Origin: Epiperipatus broadwayi
Taxonomy: Eukaryota > Onychophora > Udeonychophora > Euonychophora > Peripatidae
NCBI GenBank assembly: GCA_028023455.1
Contig: JAQFVV010000042.1
Coordinates: 4,481,739 to 4,545,738 of the forward strand
DNA: 64,000 nucleotides
Direction of reading: 5' to 3'
The notes beneath the pieces are model-generated. The model searched no databases. It was not told where the DNA came from and saw nothing but the letters and a program-made list of their open reading frames with translations. The position numbers and the translations under genes were made by a program. Shown here piece after piece: positions 11,612 to 21,738 of the stretch; position 1 is the first letter of the stretch; each line of letters begins with the position of its first letter.

Positions 11612-12460
11612 CGACTTTCTAGTGCTGGGATGCTATGATAAGAAAAATGTAATAGTTTACATAATAATATGATATCAAGAAGATATCAAAAGCACTAAGC
11701 TCAATTAAAACTACATAAATACTAAGCTTTTCTTATCGTAGCATCCTAGCGCTAAAACGTCAAGTCAATTCAAGTATGTAACTATTAATGAAATCACATT
11801 TACATTAATTTTCTTCAACAATTTCAATGTAAATCTTTTCAGTTCTCTGTTCTTTAAGTATTGAACATAAACTGATATATGAATAGAATGTGAAGTTTTT
11901 ACGTAATCTTCATATTTATTATATATGTGTAAATTACACTTAATTCTTATAGATGATTCAGCAGTTATGGTATAAAATCCAATTTTTCTTCAGATTTACA
12001 TAAAATTTTAGTAAAAAGTAACAAAGAATGAGCAACAAGCTAATAAATCTAAATTGTCCTAATCATCTCTTCTGAATAATAATAAATGCTTTATATCAGA
12101 TATTAAGACTTTTTTTCTCTTTAGATATTTTGCAAACAGAAGTGGTAGTATCTTTAGAAATGTTTTTCAACTAGCTTTAACTACTGTGAATTGTACATCA
12201 TCTTTCTCAAAAGACTCTATTTTTAAACCAAAAATTACATATTTTATTTCACAATTATTATATTAAAGAAGGGAAAGAATTTCATTTAGATCTATTGAAG
12301 CAACTTACTTTATATTAGTTTCGATAAAAAAGGATCCCTTTTGTATAAAAATAATTCTTTTAATTTCTTTATTATTAAATAATTTTCCATATCTACACAT
12401 ACCTTGTATGTTTAGTTAAATATTTTCTATTTTCACATATAAAAGAAGTTTGTACATAGT
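11340..12460 (-). pseudogene. Possible decayed coding relic, identity unknown
   Basis: Reading the minus strand from 12460 to 11340, one or another frame stays open for runs of 40-60 codons with few stops, for example KKLKELFLYKRDPFFIET (near 12400), KYVIFGLKIESFEKDDVQF (near 12230) and IHNDCPSCLRYEDSMFLL (near 11470). The MITE at 11612-11765 would interrupt it. Runs of this length are somewhat more than expected in DNA this AT-rich but not decisive. I do not recognise a family, and chance is a real alternative. Confidence 0.2.
11612..11765. mobile_element. Short MITE with ~35-bp terminal inverted repeats
   Basis: The left end carries TGCTGGGATGCTATGATAAG and the right end reads, reversed, GCTAGGATGCTACGATAAG; the similarity covers about 35 bp with a few mismatches. 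Total length about 154 bp with an AT-rich centre and no coding. It looks like a miniature inverted-repeat element of a DNA transposon. The superfamily cannot be assigned; no convincing target duplication was seen. Confidence 0.7.
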
Positions 12461-14312
12461 TTTTTAACTAGAAACTTTGTGTACTATCAACATAAATTTG
12501 ATAATAAATAGTCGATCTTTCACTAAGAAAACAACATACTTTCCTCAAAGCATACAGTTTCTTAAATTGTAGCTTTTTTTCCCCTCTCTAAAAATTTTTT
12601 TCAGATAGCATTTCATTTATTCAATTCACACATGTCATTCATGCTACTAATCTTTTTAGAAATATCCAAAGATTTTTAGAATTTCTGGATATATTGGTCA
12701 ATATTAACCAGAATACTGACAAATACTTTGCATATAACGTGTGAAAAAATAACTAACATGTTAGATCCCACTATAATTAAAAGAAAATATGTTCTCCTTT
12801 CCTAAGACTAATTCTATAAATAATCCATCTAATGTATACTAGGAGAAAGCATATCATAGAATTTCAATGGTGCCATAAAATTACAATAATATTTCCACCC
12901 TAGATATGTAGAATATTTCCCCAGTTAATTTTTACAGAAAATACTATTAATAAACTATTATCTTAAATTATTATTATTATTTGCATGAAGTAATTTTATT
13001 AATAAAATTATGATTATAACCACTACGAAGAAACATTAGTTCAGTAAGAATATGTTAAGATTTTAACCATAAAAAAATATTTCAATTGATGTCCGTTTTC
13101 TGTGTATTGACTGCAACAGTAAACCATTTTATTAACACATCTACAAAAAAATTCAGTTGATAGTTTATATTTCCATAACAATCTTAGTGGCTGTATTCAA
13201 AAATTTATTAAAATATCAAAAAGCATTTTACTACGAACCAACTATAAATGTGACTTTAATATATCTTAGCCATGCAGATAACTTTTAGCAGCAGATTTAA
13301 TGGTGTTATCTCCAAGTTTTTCATAAAACCAAAAGTCGCAGTTAGAGAATTTAATCAATCCCATAACTAAACCTGATGTTTACACACCTGATCATTGAAT
13401 TAGAAATAAGTATTTAGTAAACAATGTTCAATTAAATACACAATGAAATAATCCAAGAAGTAAATATTTACTGACACACTGGTAAAGAATGAAACATTAT
13501 TAAAGCTAGTCCAAAATCATCTTTGAATAAGCTTAATATACATTGCTGTTAATATCAAAGGTTGTAAATGCAAATTTAAAAGCAAGTTAATACAGGATTT
13601 GGTCAACTAACAATGCTTACAATCAATATATTTTGGACAAATTTATTTCTTAGTATAAGATTTTGATTTCTTTCTTTAGATCAAATTAAAAACTAGACTT
13701 TTTTTTCTCCAGACAGATTTCTCAAATAGATTATTCATTTTAAAATATATATTTATATTTAACACAAACATCAGTTCATATTTAATCATTGATTTATTTC
13801 TCAATTTTATCAAAGATATAAAATTATCCAAAAATGGTATTTTGGTAAGTTTTGATTTTATTTTATTCTTTATCAGAGTTCATTATATGTTTTGCATTCA
13901 ATGGTCAAAAATGCAAATATTAAGTTTATCTATGAGCTTACAATTTTCTCCAATTATGGACTCTATTTTTATGCTTAATTCAATGATTAAAAAATTTTCT
14001 ATACATAGTTAAAATATATTAACAATATATTCACTGTTTGACTTCATCACAGAATAGCACCTAGTTCTCTTAAATTCCTAAATATGTCTATCAAATTCAT
14101 TTTAAAATAAAAATAATTCACTTTCTTTTCAAAGTATACTAATTAAAAAATACTTTAAATGATCAAATTTCAATATTAAAATTTGTCCTTAATGTTGTCT
14201 TCTATACATAAAATTAAAAATAATCAATTTAAAATAAAATTGAAATAGACAACTTACTATAAATAAAAATATTATTTAATACATCAATCCAGCTTTCATT
14301 CCTTAATGGAAC
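12461..14312. other. Intron DNA, no recognised feature
   Basis: AT-rich sequence with no supported coding, splice-bounded exon or repeat partner within the window. Confidence 0.4.
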
Positions 14313-14820
14313 TTTTTCAAGATGTTTCTTTTTACATAATCACATACGAGATGATCAGATAAGATGCATTGTAACTTCTTTTCAGAGTCAGAAATCTCTT
14401 GGCTATCATGCCCAGAGAAACCTGTTAGCCACTTTACCTTCCCTTTCCATTTCCTGCACTAAGTTTTTCCCATTCTCTATCCTGCTCCATCCCTTTTCCA
14501 CAACATAATCTTTGTCACCTTCACGGCCTTTATATCTAATCCCCCATATCTTTTTCCAAACCCAGCATAAAAACCACAAACCCACCTTCTGAATAATCAT
14601 TATGTTTATATTTATTCTCCCACAACTTCATTATTTGTGCCCTTTCTACTTGCAAGCATTTACAATCATTTAACAGATGCCTAATATTTTGTACACCTTC
14701 CTTAGACAACATGCCGACTAAATCATCCATATTTTTCCATTTATGTGTATCTTCCCTTGTTGCTAAAGATCTTAATGAGCTAAAAGTCTCAAAAGTGTAA
14801 AACATCTTGGTATTGGTAGG
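14313..14820 (-). mobile_element. 5'-truncated LINE-A copy (3' end only)
   Basis: On the minus strand this encodes the C-terminus of the LINE-A ORF2, in two overlapping frames joined by a frameshift. The first piece (14536-14805) has SLATREDTHKWKNMDDLV, an IRHLLNDCKCLQ segment that is the zinc-knuckle-like C/H/C end of the ORF2, and KLWENKYKHNDYSE. The second (14406-14600) ends KVANRFLWA. The same sequence and 3' UTR occur at 28.37-28.92 kb. 5' truncation is usual for LINE retrotransposition. The 5' junction lies near 14820, about 40 bp from an RTE fragment in the opposite orientation. Confidence 0.8.
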
Positions 14821-14859
14821 AAACTGATTTCTGCAATAAGGAAAAAGATGGAACTATTA

Positions 14860-16330
14860 CTAAAAAGAGAGATAATATCATGAAATGTATAAAAGAGTTC
14901 TATCAAGAATTACAGACAATAAAAAATAAGAAAAAGTATCTCCTACAACTATTATACCTTATGAATTGCCCAGGATTTTAAATGAAGAAGTGAGACATGC
15001 AATTAAATTTATGAAGATGGAAAAATCTCTTAAAAGAAGCAGATAAAGAAATAGAATATTTTTTTTTGCAAAGTTATATATCAAATGTTTAAATGATAAA
15101 GATGTATCAGATGATTGGAAGAATGCAATACTAATATTAATATTTTAAAGAAATAATAAAAAATAGAAATTACAGACCTATCAGTCTTTTATCAGTTTTA
15201 TGCAAATTTTTTGTGCAAATAAGCAAAGTTTGGATTTAACCAACCAAAAGAATAAGCTGCATTTAAAAATGGTTTTAGTATAATGGATAATATCCAAGAA
15301 TTGAGAGAAGTTATAAAAAGGATCTATGAATATGAGTTGCCATGATGCTTTGAATCTGTAGATTATGAAAAGGCTTTTGATGCTATAAGCATTTCTTCAA
15401 TAATCATTAAGATATAGACCCTGGATATTGTCATATCCCGAATAATAATTATAAAAATGCAACAGCAACAATTAGATTACATAATGATACTGGGAAAGTC
15501 AACATTGAGAAAGGTGTAAGACAAGGTGACTCCATATCTCCAAAACGTTTTACAGCAGTTTTGCAAGAAGTATTTTGTGAATTAAAATGGGAAGCTAAGA
15601 GAATAAAAGTAAATGGAGATTATTTAAGTCATCAGATTTTTCAGATGATATAGTTGTTTCAGCAAATGATGCTTTAGAGCTTCAGGAAATGTTATGAGTT
15701 ATAGGATGAAAGTAAGAAAATAGTATTAAAGGTAAATGTTAAAAAGACTAAAGTACTAATCAATGGATTTTCTCAAAATAAGAAAATGAAGACTGATAAT
15801 GATGAGTTAAAAGAAATTAATAACTATAAATATCTTGGTCAGATTATTGCAGCAGATGGAATTATAATGAAATTAATCATAGAATTAAACTTGTTTGGAG
15901 TGTTTTTGGTAGAAATAACTTCATATTAAAAGGAAATATGACTACATATTTGAAGAGGAAGGTTTTTAATAAATGCATTATCAGTTCTTACTTACGGATC
16001 TGAGATTTGAACACTTAACCGAAGAGGAATGCAGAGACTTCAGATCACTCCATGGAGTATGGATATATGTTAAGAATAACAAGAAGAGATCAAAAACAAT
16101 ACATGAGTGAGAGAACAAACAAGTATTATTAAAATTATTGAAAAAAATTTCAAAAAATCGTAAAAGACTTTAGAAAGAGACCACATGTGAGATGAATGCT
16201 TGAAATAAGGAAGTGCACTGGAGTAATGTGAAAAAAAGAAGCTAGAAATTGAAGAAGTTGGATTGAACTTGGAGATCATGCAATAGATCGATAATAGTTG
16301 AAAATGATAGTGATGATAAAAATAATTGTG
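14860..16330 (+). mobile_element. Decayed RTE-clade LINE fragment
   Basis: The plus strand holds RT motifs in order, in shifting frames: motif A with DYEKAFDAI (about 15360-15385), motif B GVRQGDSISP (about 15512), motif C FSDD (15637-15648, usually FADD) followed by IVVSAND, then a C-terminal LRITRRDQ segment (near 16065) typical of RTE elements. Multiple stops and frameshifts show it is dead. It starts within the linker before the RT, so the endonuclease domain is missing. The 3' end has TGATAGTGATGATAA, resembling the short simple-repeat tails of RTE elements. Confidence 0.8.
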
Positions 16331-18591
16331 AAAACAAAACATAATATTAACTTAAAATAAATTCACTAACAATTAAATACTACTTAAGTTTATGGCATTA
16401 CATCGCTTTATTTGTATATATATATACATGCATATAAAATCATTACACTAAGATGATACATATGCACAGTATATATATATAATGACACTCAATTATATCA
16501 AATTTACCCCAAATAACATTCTAAATAATTCCAATCTTCAAAAACTTATATGTACTCCTTTTCTTAAGATTATCGATATATCAAATTCTTTCTTCTCATT
16601 CCTCTTTTCCTTTCAACTTTTCAATTGATTTTAAATATTTGTCATAACTCTTCTAAGAACAAAATTATCCAAGTTTAATTCTTTTTTAAATTCTTCAAAA
16701 TTTTATTCTCATTCACTCTTTTCAATACTTTATAATGTGGTTCATTTAGCAACCTTTTCATTTTTCCTCCAATTCAACACTGTAAGAGATTCCAATGATT
16801 TTTCTTTGCTTTTCCTAATCATCTAAAATTCTGTATCATATAAAACAAAGTATTTAATAAATTATTTCAAAAGTCTACAAAATAATCTGATTTGTTTATT
16901 AAAATTCTGTGTAATCATAACAATTATTTTAATTTACTTTTTATTATATCTTTATTTTACATTATCCAATTTTTTGGTTTTTATAGGTATTGACTTGTTC
17001 TATAAATTCCTAGCCAATTATCCATAAATTTTTACTTTTCATGGAACTTGAAAACTTCAATTCTACTTGGATTCATTTCACATACACACACCTATGTACG
17101 TGTGTGAAAATTTGCATGTTTAAAGACTAATCTTAATATTTTTATGATTCAAAAAAAAAAAAGAGAATGATCAATATAATAAAAGACATGCCTAAAATTA
17201 AAAAACTTAATAAGCAACTTATATTGCTAAATATACAAATTGCATATTTATATATTTTATTATATATTTTCTATTATCAAAATTAATTCATTATGTCAAA
17301 TATCTTTTCCAAATTTATATGACCAAATATTAATTTCACCCATCCATCTTTATAAATATTTTTTGATTAATTAATCTTTAATTCGATTTTATGAATAATT
17401 CATTTCAATATAAAGTTTATATTATTTTAGATCCATAAGTAAGAGTAATAAATTAATATACAGTAAAAAAATAAATTTTCATTGATACTGACATTAAAAG
17501 TAATCCAATGGAAATACAAAATGACATTTATGAGTAAACTTTATTAAATTATAATCATATCAGGAACATTGATGGTAGTTAGCTATGAAATATGTTGTTG
17601 TTTTTTACTGTAGTAAATTGCAGTGATTATTTACAATAGTTAATATTGAGTTTAAATTTTAAAATTGGATTTTACCAAAAAAAAAATGTTGACTCTCTTA
17701 TCACTCTATTGCTTACTTAACTTGCTGTGACTTTTAGTTGGTGAAAGGACATTGACCCTAACTGCTTCATTAGGCCAAATCAATCAATGTCTATTAGCAC
17801 AATATAGGATTAGTATCTTACTTCAATATTATGTTTAACAATGATGATGGAGTGAACAAAAATGACCATAGAAATAAAAGACAAAGCTGGATATTCAAAC
17901 ACATTCAATGGAGATAAAAACACTAAATAAATCCATGGTATGATTCTGGAAATTATCAACGGTATGATAAATTTATCCTAAATTAGTGCTGTTTTTGCCT
18001 TGAAATTATTCATAATAGATTTGGCATAAAAAAATTTATGACAAATATATCTAAAATTATTTTACACTCAAACAGAAACCTCAGACTTCTGTTGTTTTTC
18101 AAATCATATAAGAAAAATGACTTTTTAAAAACAAACATATACTCTATTAGGAGAAGAAAAGTATATATCAAATGTGACTTAGAATCTATTGCATTTATGA
18201 CTATTTCTTAAAAACAAATTCAAGTTTAACTTTTACAAGAAAAGCTAAATTTGTAGTTTTTAAGAATCACAAAATTCCCAAAATTCTATGAGATTATCAA
18301 TTTAACAGTACATAACTTTAGGTGCATGACAAGCAGAATCTGAAATTCATAGAAAATTATGTAGAAAGACATTGACTTCATTATTTAAACATTTCAGAAA
18401 TGTAAGTATTAAAATCTGAATCTTGCTGAGATAACTTTCAATTATTGACAATTTGTCATAAAATTAAAAAATAAAGTAATCTATCAATTGCTCATCTAAG
18501 TAAAAATATTTTTCTACAAATTCATATAAAATTTATACAATCATAGACAGATACAAAAACAAAAAAAGTGAAAGATTCATACAAATAATAG
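16331..18591. other. Intron DNA, nothing recognised
   Basis: AT-rich sequence with short TA runs. No gene, exon or repeat partner was supported. Confidence 0.45.
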
Positions 18592-18785
18592 TTAAACCAC
18601 TAAACATCACATGATCACCATCTCTTATGCTAGCACATAACTGTTATTAAACAGGCAAAACTCTCCATATAGTAGTGGGGATTTTATGCACAGGCCTTCT
18701 GATATCCATTGATTACTCTGGTTGGCACAGGGTAACACTACTGTACGGAAAGTTTTGCCTATTTAATAACAAATAATAGTTCTTG
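18592..18785. mobile_element. Foldback repeat F1 with conserved box, copy 1 (short)
   Basis: A box, CACATGATCACCATCTCTTA (18608-18627), is followed by an inverted repeat: GTTATTAAACAGGCAAAACT starting at 18643 pairs with its mirror ending at 18770. The hairpin is a shortened form of the one at 62191-62481; the loop region here has lost the core. The spacer holds CCATTGATTACTCTGGTTGG, shared with the 62-kb copy. It lies about 200 bp from the host exon at 18983, in the intron. No ORF. Confidence 0.8.
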
Positions 18786-18982
18786 TAAAATCTCTACTGC
18801 TGTAGATAATTATTCATTAGTCTTCTTGCATAAATACAATTGCAAATTACAATCAATATAAAATCTACTTTTCAAAACCTTATTTTCATTCATAGTAATA
18901 TACTAAAGAATAGTTTAAATATATACACAACAAAATATATTTTAAAAAAAAAAAGGATATTAATTATGCAGAATCTGTTTAC

Positions 18983-19186
18983 CTCTGCAATTCGAGTGAT
19001 AATTGATACATTAATTGTCCATTCTGTAGAGCATGTTATATTAAGAAGAATTTTGAGAATTTCTACTTGTGTCTCATCAGGTAAGGATGGAAGAACTGCT
19101 ACAGCTCGCATTACTTGGAGTGGCAACCATTCGTCTTCTTTCTCATTTTCAAAGTTGGAATGAAACCGATTATCTCGTAATAAACG
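18983..19186 (-). CDS. ARFGEF3: ARFGEF3-like exon, N-terminal helical repeats
   Basis: A 204-nt (68-codon) minus-strand exon: acceptor TTATGATTAG, open sequence, donor GAG/GTAAAC. The peptide begins RLLRDNRF and contains an acidic ENEKEDEW segment, then AVLPSLPDETQVEILKILL and ends TRIAE. Base composition is visibly less AT-rich than the flanks. The order fits the ARFGEF3 N-terminus: a K/R-LL..-E/D-RF start, an acidic spacer, a P-SL-E/D-QVE--K-LL-IT helix pair and IAE. It joins GLQ from the exon at 27597-27678 in phase 0 and VCL from 8996-9121 in phase 0. The combination of three consecutive matching exons is the main reason for the call. It is the clearest protein-coding piece in the window. 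An opposite-strand ORF over the same bases is a shadow. Confidence 0.72.
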
Positions 19187-19899
19187 CTAATCATAAAAAA
19201 ATAACTATAATAAATTAAACTTCTAGGTAGAATATACAAATTTTAATATAATAATTTAATTAATTCATTAATTACTCTTTCAGATTCAGCGTTGTTTTTT
19301 TTTTTGTTGTTGTTTATAATAGATGATTACAAAAAAACAATTGAAGTCTTATTTGAGAATAGATAAAAGTCTTGTCAGATAGTGAACTCAGACTGCTAAC
19401 ACAGTGAACATATTGTAGAAAGATTTTCATGCAAGTTTTAATTGTAAAAAAATCAGTAAGCACTACCCAATTAATGATGTCTCTTGCTACCTTGTAAAAA
19501 GTAATATTAACTTAACAAAAGCAGATATTATTTATGATACAAGCAATCTTTTCTATCCATTATCTCTGCACTTCTCTCATTGTCTCTTTCCTTTTATCTT
19601 ACTGATTTAAGTCACTTAAGTTGGTAAAAAGCCCAGTTATCATATTAATAGTCATTTCTCTGCCTTAATTATGATGATGGAACTGTTTTTGTGAAATATA
19701 GTTCCATCCTTTAATTCTATATTCAACAATTCATCTTTAACTCTTTCTTCTTCCTTTTTTATTACTTTTGTTTTTTTTATTGGAAATAGGATGGTTGTAC
19801 TAATTTGTGATCAACTACTGATAAAATAAAGATAAAAGCATATAAAGAATAATATTCCATAAAATAAGAGCAGATTTCTGTTTAATTCCCTTTCTATAA
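19187..19899. other. Intron DNA, nothing recognised
   Basis: AT-rich sequence just upstream (minus-strand sense) of the host exon, with the exon's acceptor T-tract at its left edge. No other feature is supported. Confidence 0.45.
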
Positions 19900-20850
19900 T
19901 AAGCTTGAATAATCAGTGATTTCCACACAGTGATGCACTTAAACTCCTATCCACTATACAAGACTTTGGTTTTTACCTTTATCAAAGAAGTCTTGGAATT
20001 CAAAGCTGAAAGTAATACAATTTCGCACGTGGCAATAATCTTAACTCCATTTTACTATTCAAGCTAAAAAAAAACTTTTGAAATTCCAAAAATTCAAAAG
20101 TAAAGAATCCAAGCCAATGTGCTTGAATATATGTGAATCATTAATTATACTTTAGTAATTTCAGTTTTTGTTTTTCAACTATAGATACCTTACCCTCTCC
20201 CCCTTGAAAAGAAATGATAATAACAAATCACTTGCTTCTTTAGCTTACACAATATTTGGTAAAGAAAAGAGCAGCTCTCTATTCTAGCGCCATCTATAGT
20301 AAGACTAATCAGTGTTTACCAGATAATAGCACATTTTTGTCCCTATCCCTATACCATTTTTGCTTCCACATTTTGAACAAAGACAAAAGCCAAAAACTAG
20401 TTTGGAAAGGGGATTTAAATGCATTACTATTTGATAATCACTAAATTATTTAAGCATACTTTAGACGGCATAGGAGTTTAGAGATGTTCCTATTTTATCA
20501 TCTTATGAAAGCAAAAAAAGCAAATAATTTATTATTATTAAGATACCTGGTCTGGAAAATAGATGTCTGTTAAAAAAAACTGAGATTAGTAAGCCAGGAT
20601 CAGATTTATGTAACTGTTAAGCACATTGAATTGGGTTCAAAGCTTTAGAGTTTTTGAATTTTAGACTTTTAGCTTGAATAGTAAAATGGAATTAAAAAGA
20701 TAGTTTCTAGATGCACAACTAAATTCTAGTTTTGCATCCCAGGTCTTCATTAATAAAGGCAAAAGCCAAAAACCAGTCCGGAAATGGGGTTTCAATGCAC
20801 TAATCATGCTTATTATAGTTAGCAATAGAATAAGCAGCCATTTTATTTTA
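19900..20850. repeat. Large diverged inverted repeat with nested palindrome
   Basis: Sequence at about 19925-20145 pairs with the reverse complement of about 20610-20815. Matching blocks include GATGCACTTAAACTCC, GGTTTTTACCTTTAT and CCATTTTACTATTCAAGCT with CAATGTGCTTGAAT. In the loop (about 20285-20470) is a second, diverged palindrome with GCCATCT, CAGATAATAGCAC and ACTAGTTTGGAAAG motifs of the F2 foldback family. The arrangement suggests foldback elements inserted into each other. A 62-codon ORF over the loop is not meaningful. Confidence 0.65.
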
Positions 20851-20989
20851 TTATCTTGTATAAACTAAAAAAGCAAGTGATTTGTTATTATTAATGAAGA
20901 TGCATAATGATTCTTTGAAACTAAGAATTGATAACTAAAAATTAATATAAAGATTTGAATTACAATCCAATTAATAAAAAAAAATGTAG

Positions 20990-21150
20990 CACAATTGCCA
21001 TCTTCTTTTTGCCCTTTACTGAAAGCTTTAAAAAGTAATATTTTTTGCAGATGGCAGTGCTTAATAAATCTTTATTCTGTGTTTTTCTATCTAAAATGCT
21101 TATGTTTTTTAATCAATAGAAAGCTTTGGATCTTGGAACAATACATTCCT
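20990..21150 (+). repeat. Single arm of F2 foldback repeat
   Basis: Shares CTTCTTTTTGCC, a gap, GCAGATGGCAGTGCTTAATA and AATCTTTATTCTGTGTTTTT with the left arm of the complete copy at 21379-21738, but the mirror arm is missing or very decayed. Confidence 0.6.
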
Positions 21151-21378
21151 TCTGATTTCCATCATTTACTTCTATTATATTATTACATCTATTATATTAC
21201 CATGCTATCAGCCCAAACTGAAAAACATGTAAATGTTTTAGTCTAAGCCAACTTGCTTGCATAGACAGATCTGAAACCAGTTCAGTTTCTATATATTAAT
21301 AACTAAAGTCATCTCTATTCCATGGCCAAGATTTGATATAAATCAATAAAACAGCATATGACCTATTATATAATTTCA

Positions 21379-21738
21379 ACTTACAGATTGCTATTTAGTA
21401 ACACACTTTTCCAACTTCTTTTTTGCCACTTACAGTAAGCTACAGAAAACAATGATAGTTGTCAGATAATAATGCTTAATAAATCCCTGTCATATGTTTT
21501 CCTATCCAAAATCTCCAGACTAGTTTCAAGTTTATGGCTTTCATGTTTCACAATCCAAAGCTCCTCACTGATGAAAGCCATAAGCTTAAAACTAATCTGG
21601 AGATTTTGGATAGGAAAACACAAAATGAAGATTTATTAAGCAATGTTATCTGGAAACTATCATTGCTTTCTAAAGCATACAGTAAGTAGCAAAAAGAAGG
21701 TGCAAAAGTATGCTATTAAAACCAGCAATATGTAAACT
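21379..21738. mobile_element. F2 foldback element, near-complete palindrome
   Basis: A ~360-bp palindrome with arms of about 165 bp. The left arm has CTTCTTTTTTGCCACTTACA, CAATGATAGTT and ATCCAAAATCTCCAGACTAG; the right arm is the mirror of these with scattered mismatches. The centre is around the two GGCTTTCAT blocks near 21537-21575. There is no coding. The core, CTCCAGACTAGTTTC then TATGGCTTTCAT, also occurs in modified form in the loops at 62.3, 59.4 and 20.4 kb, so F1 and F2 are related foldback families. Confidence 0.8.

Noticed and set aside
18840-19163. 107-codon plus-strand ORF
   Set aside because: Antisense to the splice-bounded minus-strand host exon at 18983-19186, which gives the recognisable peptide.
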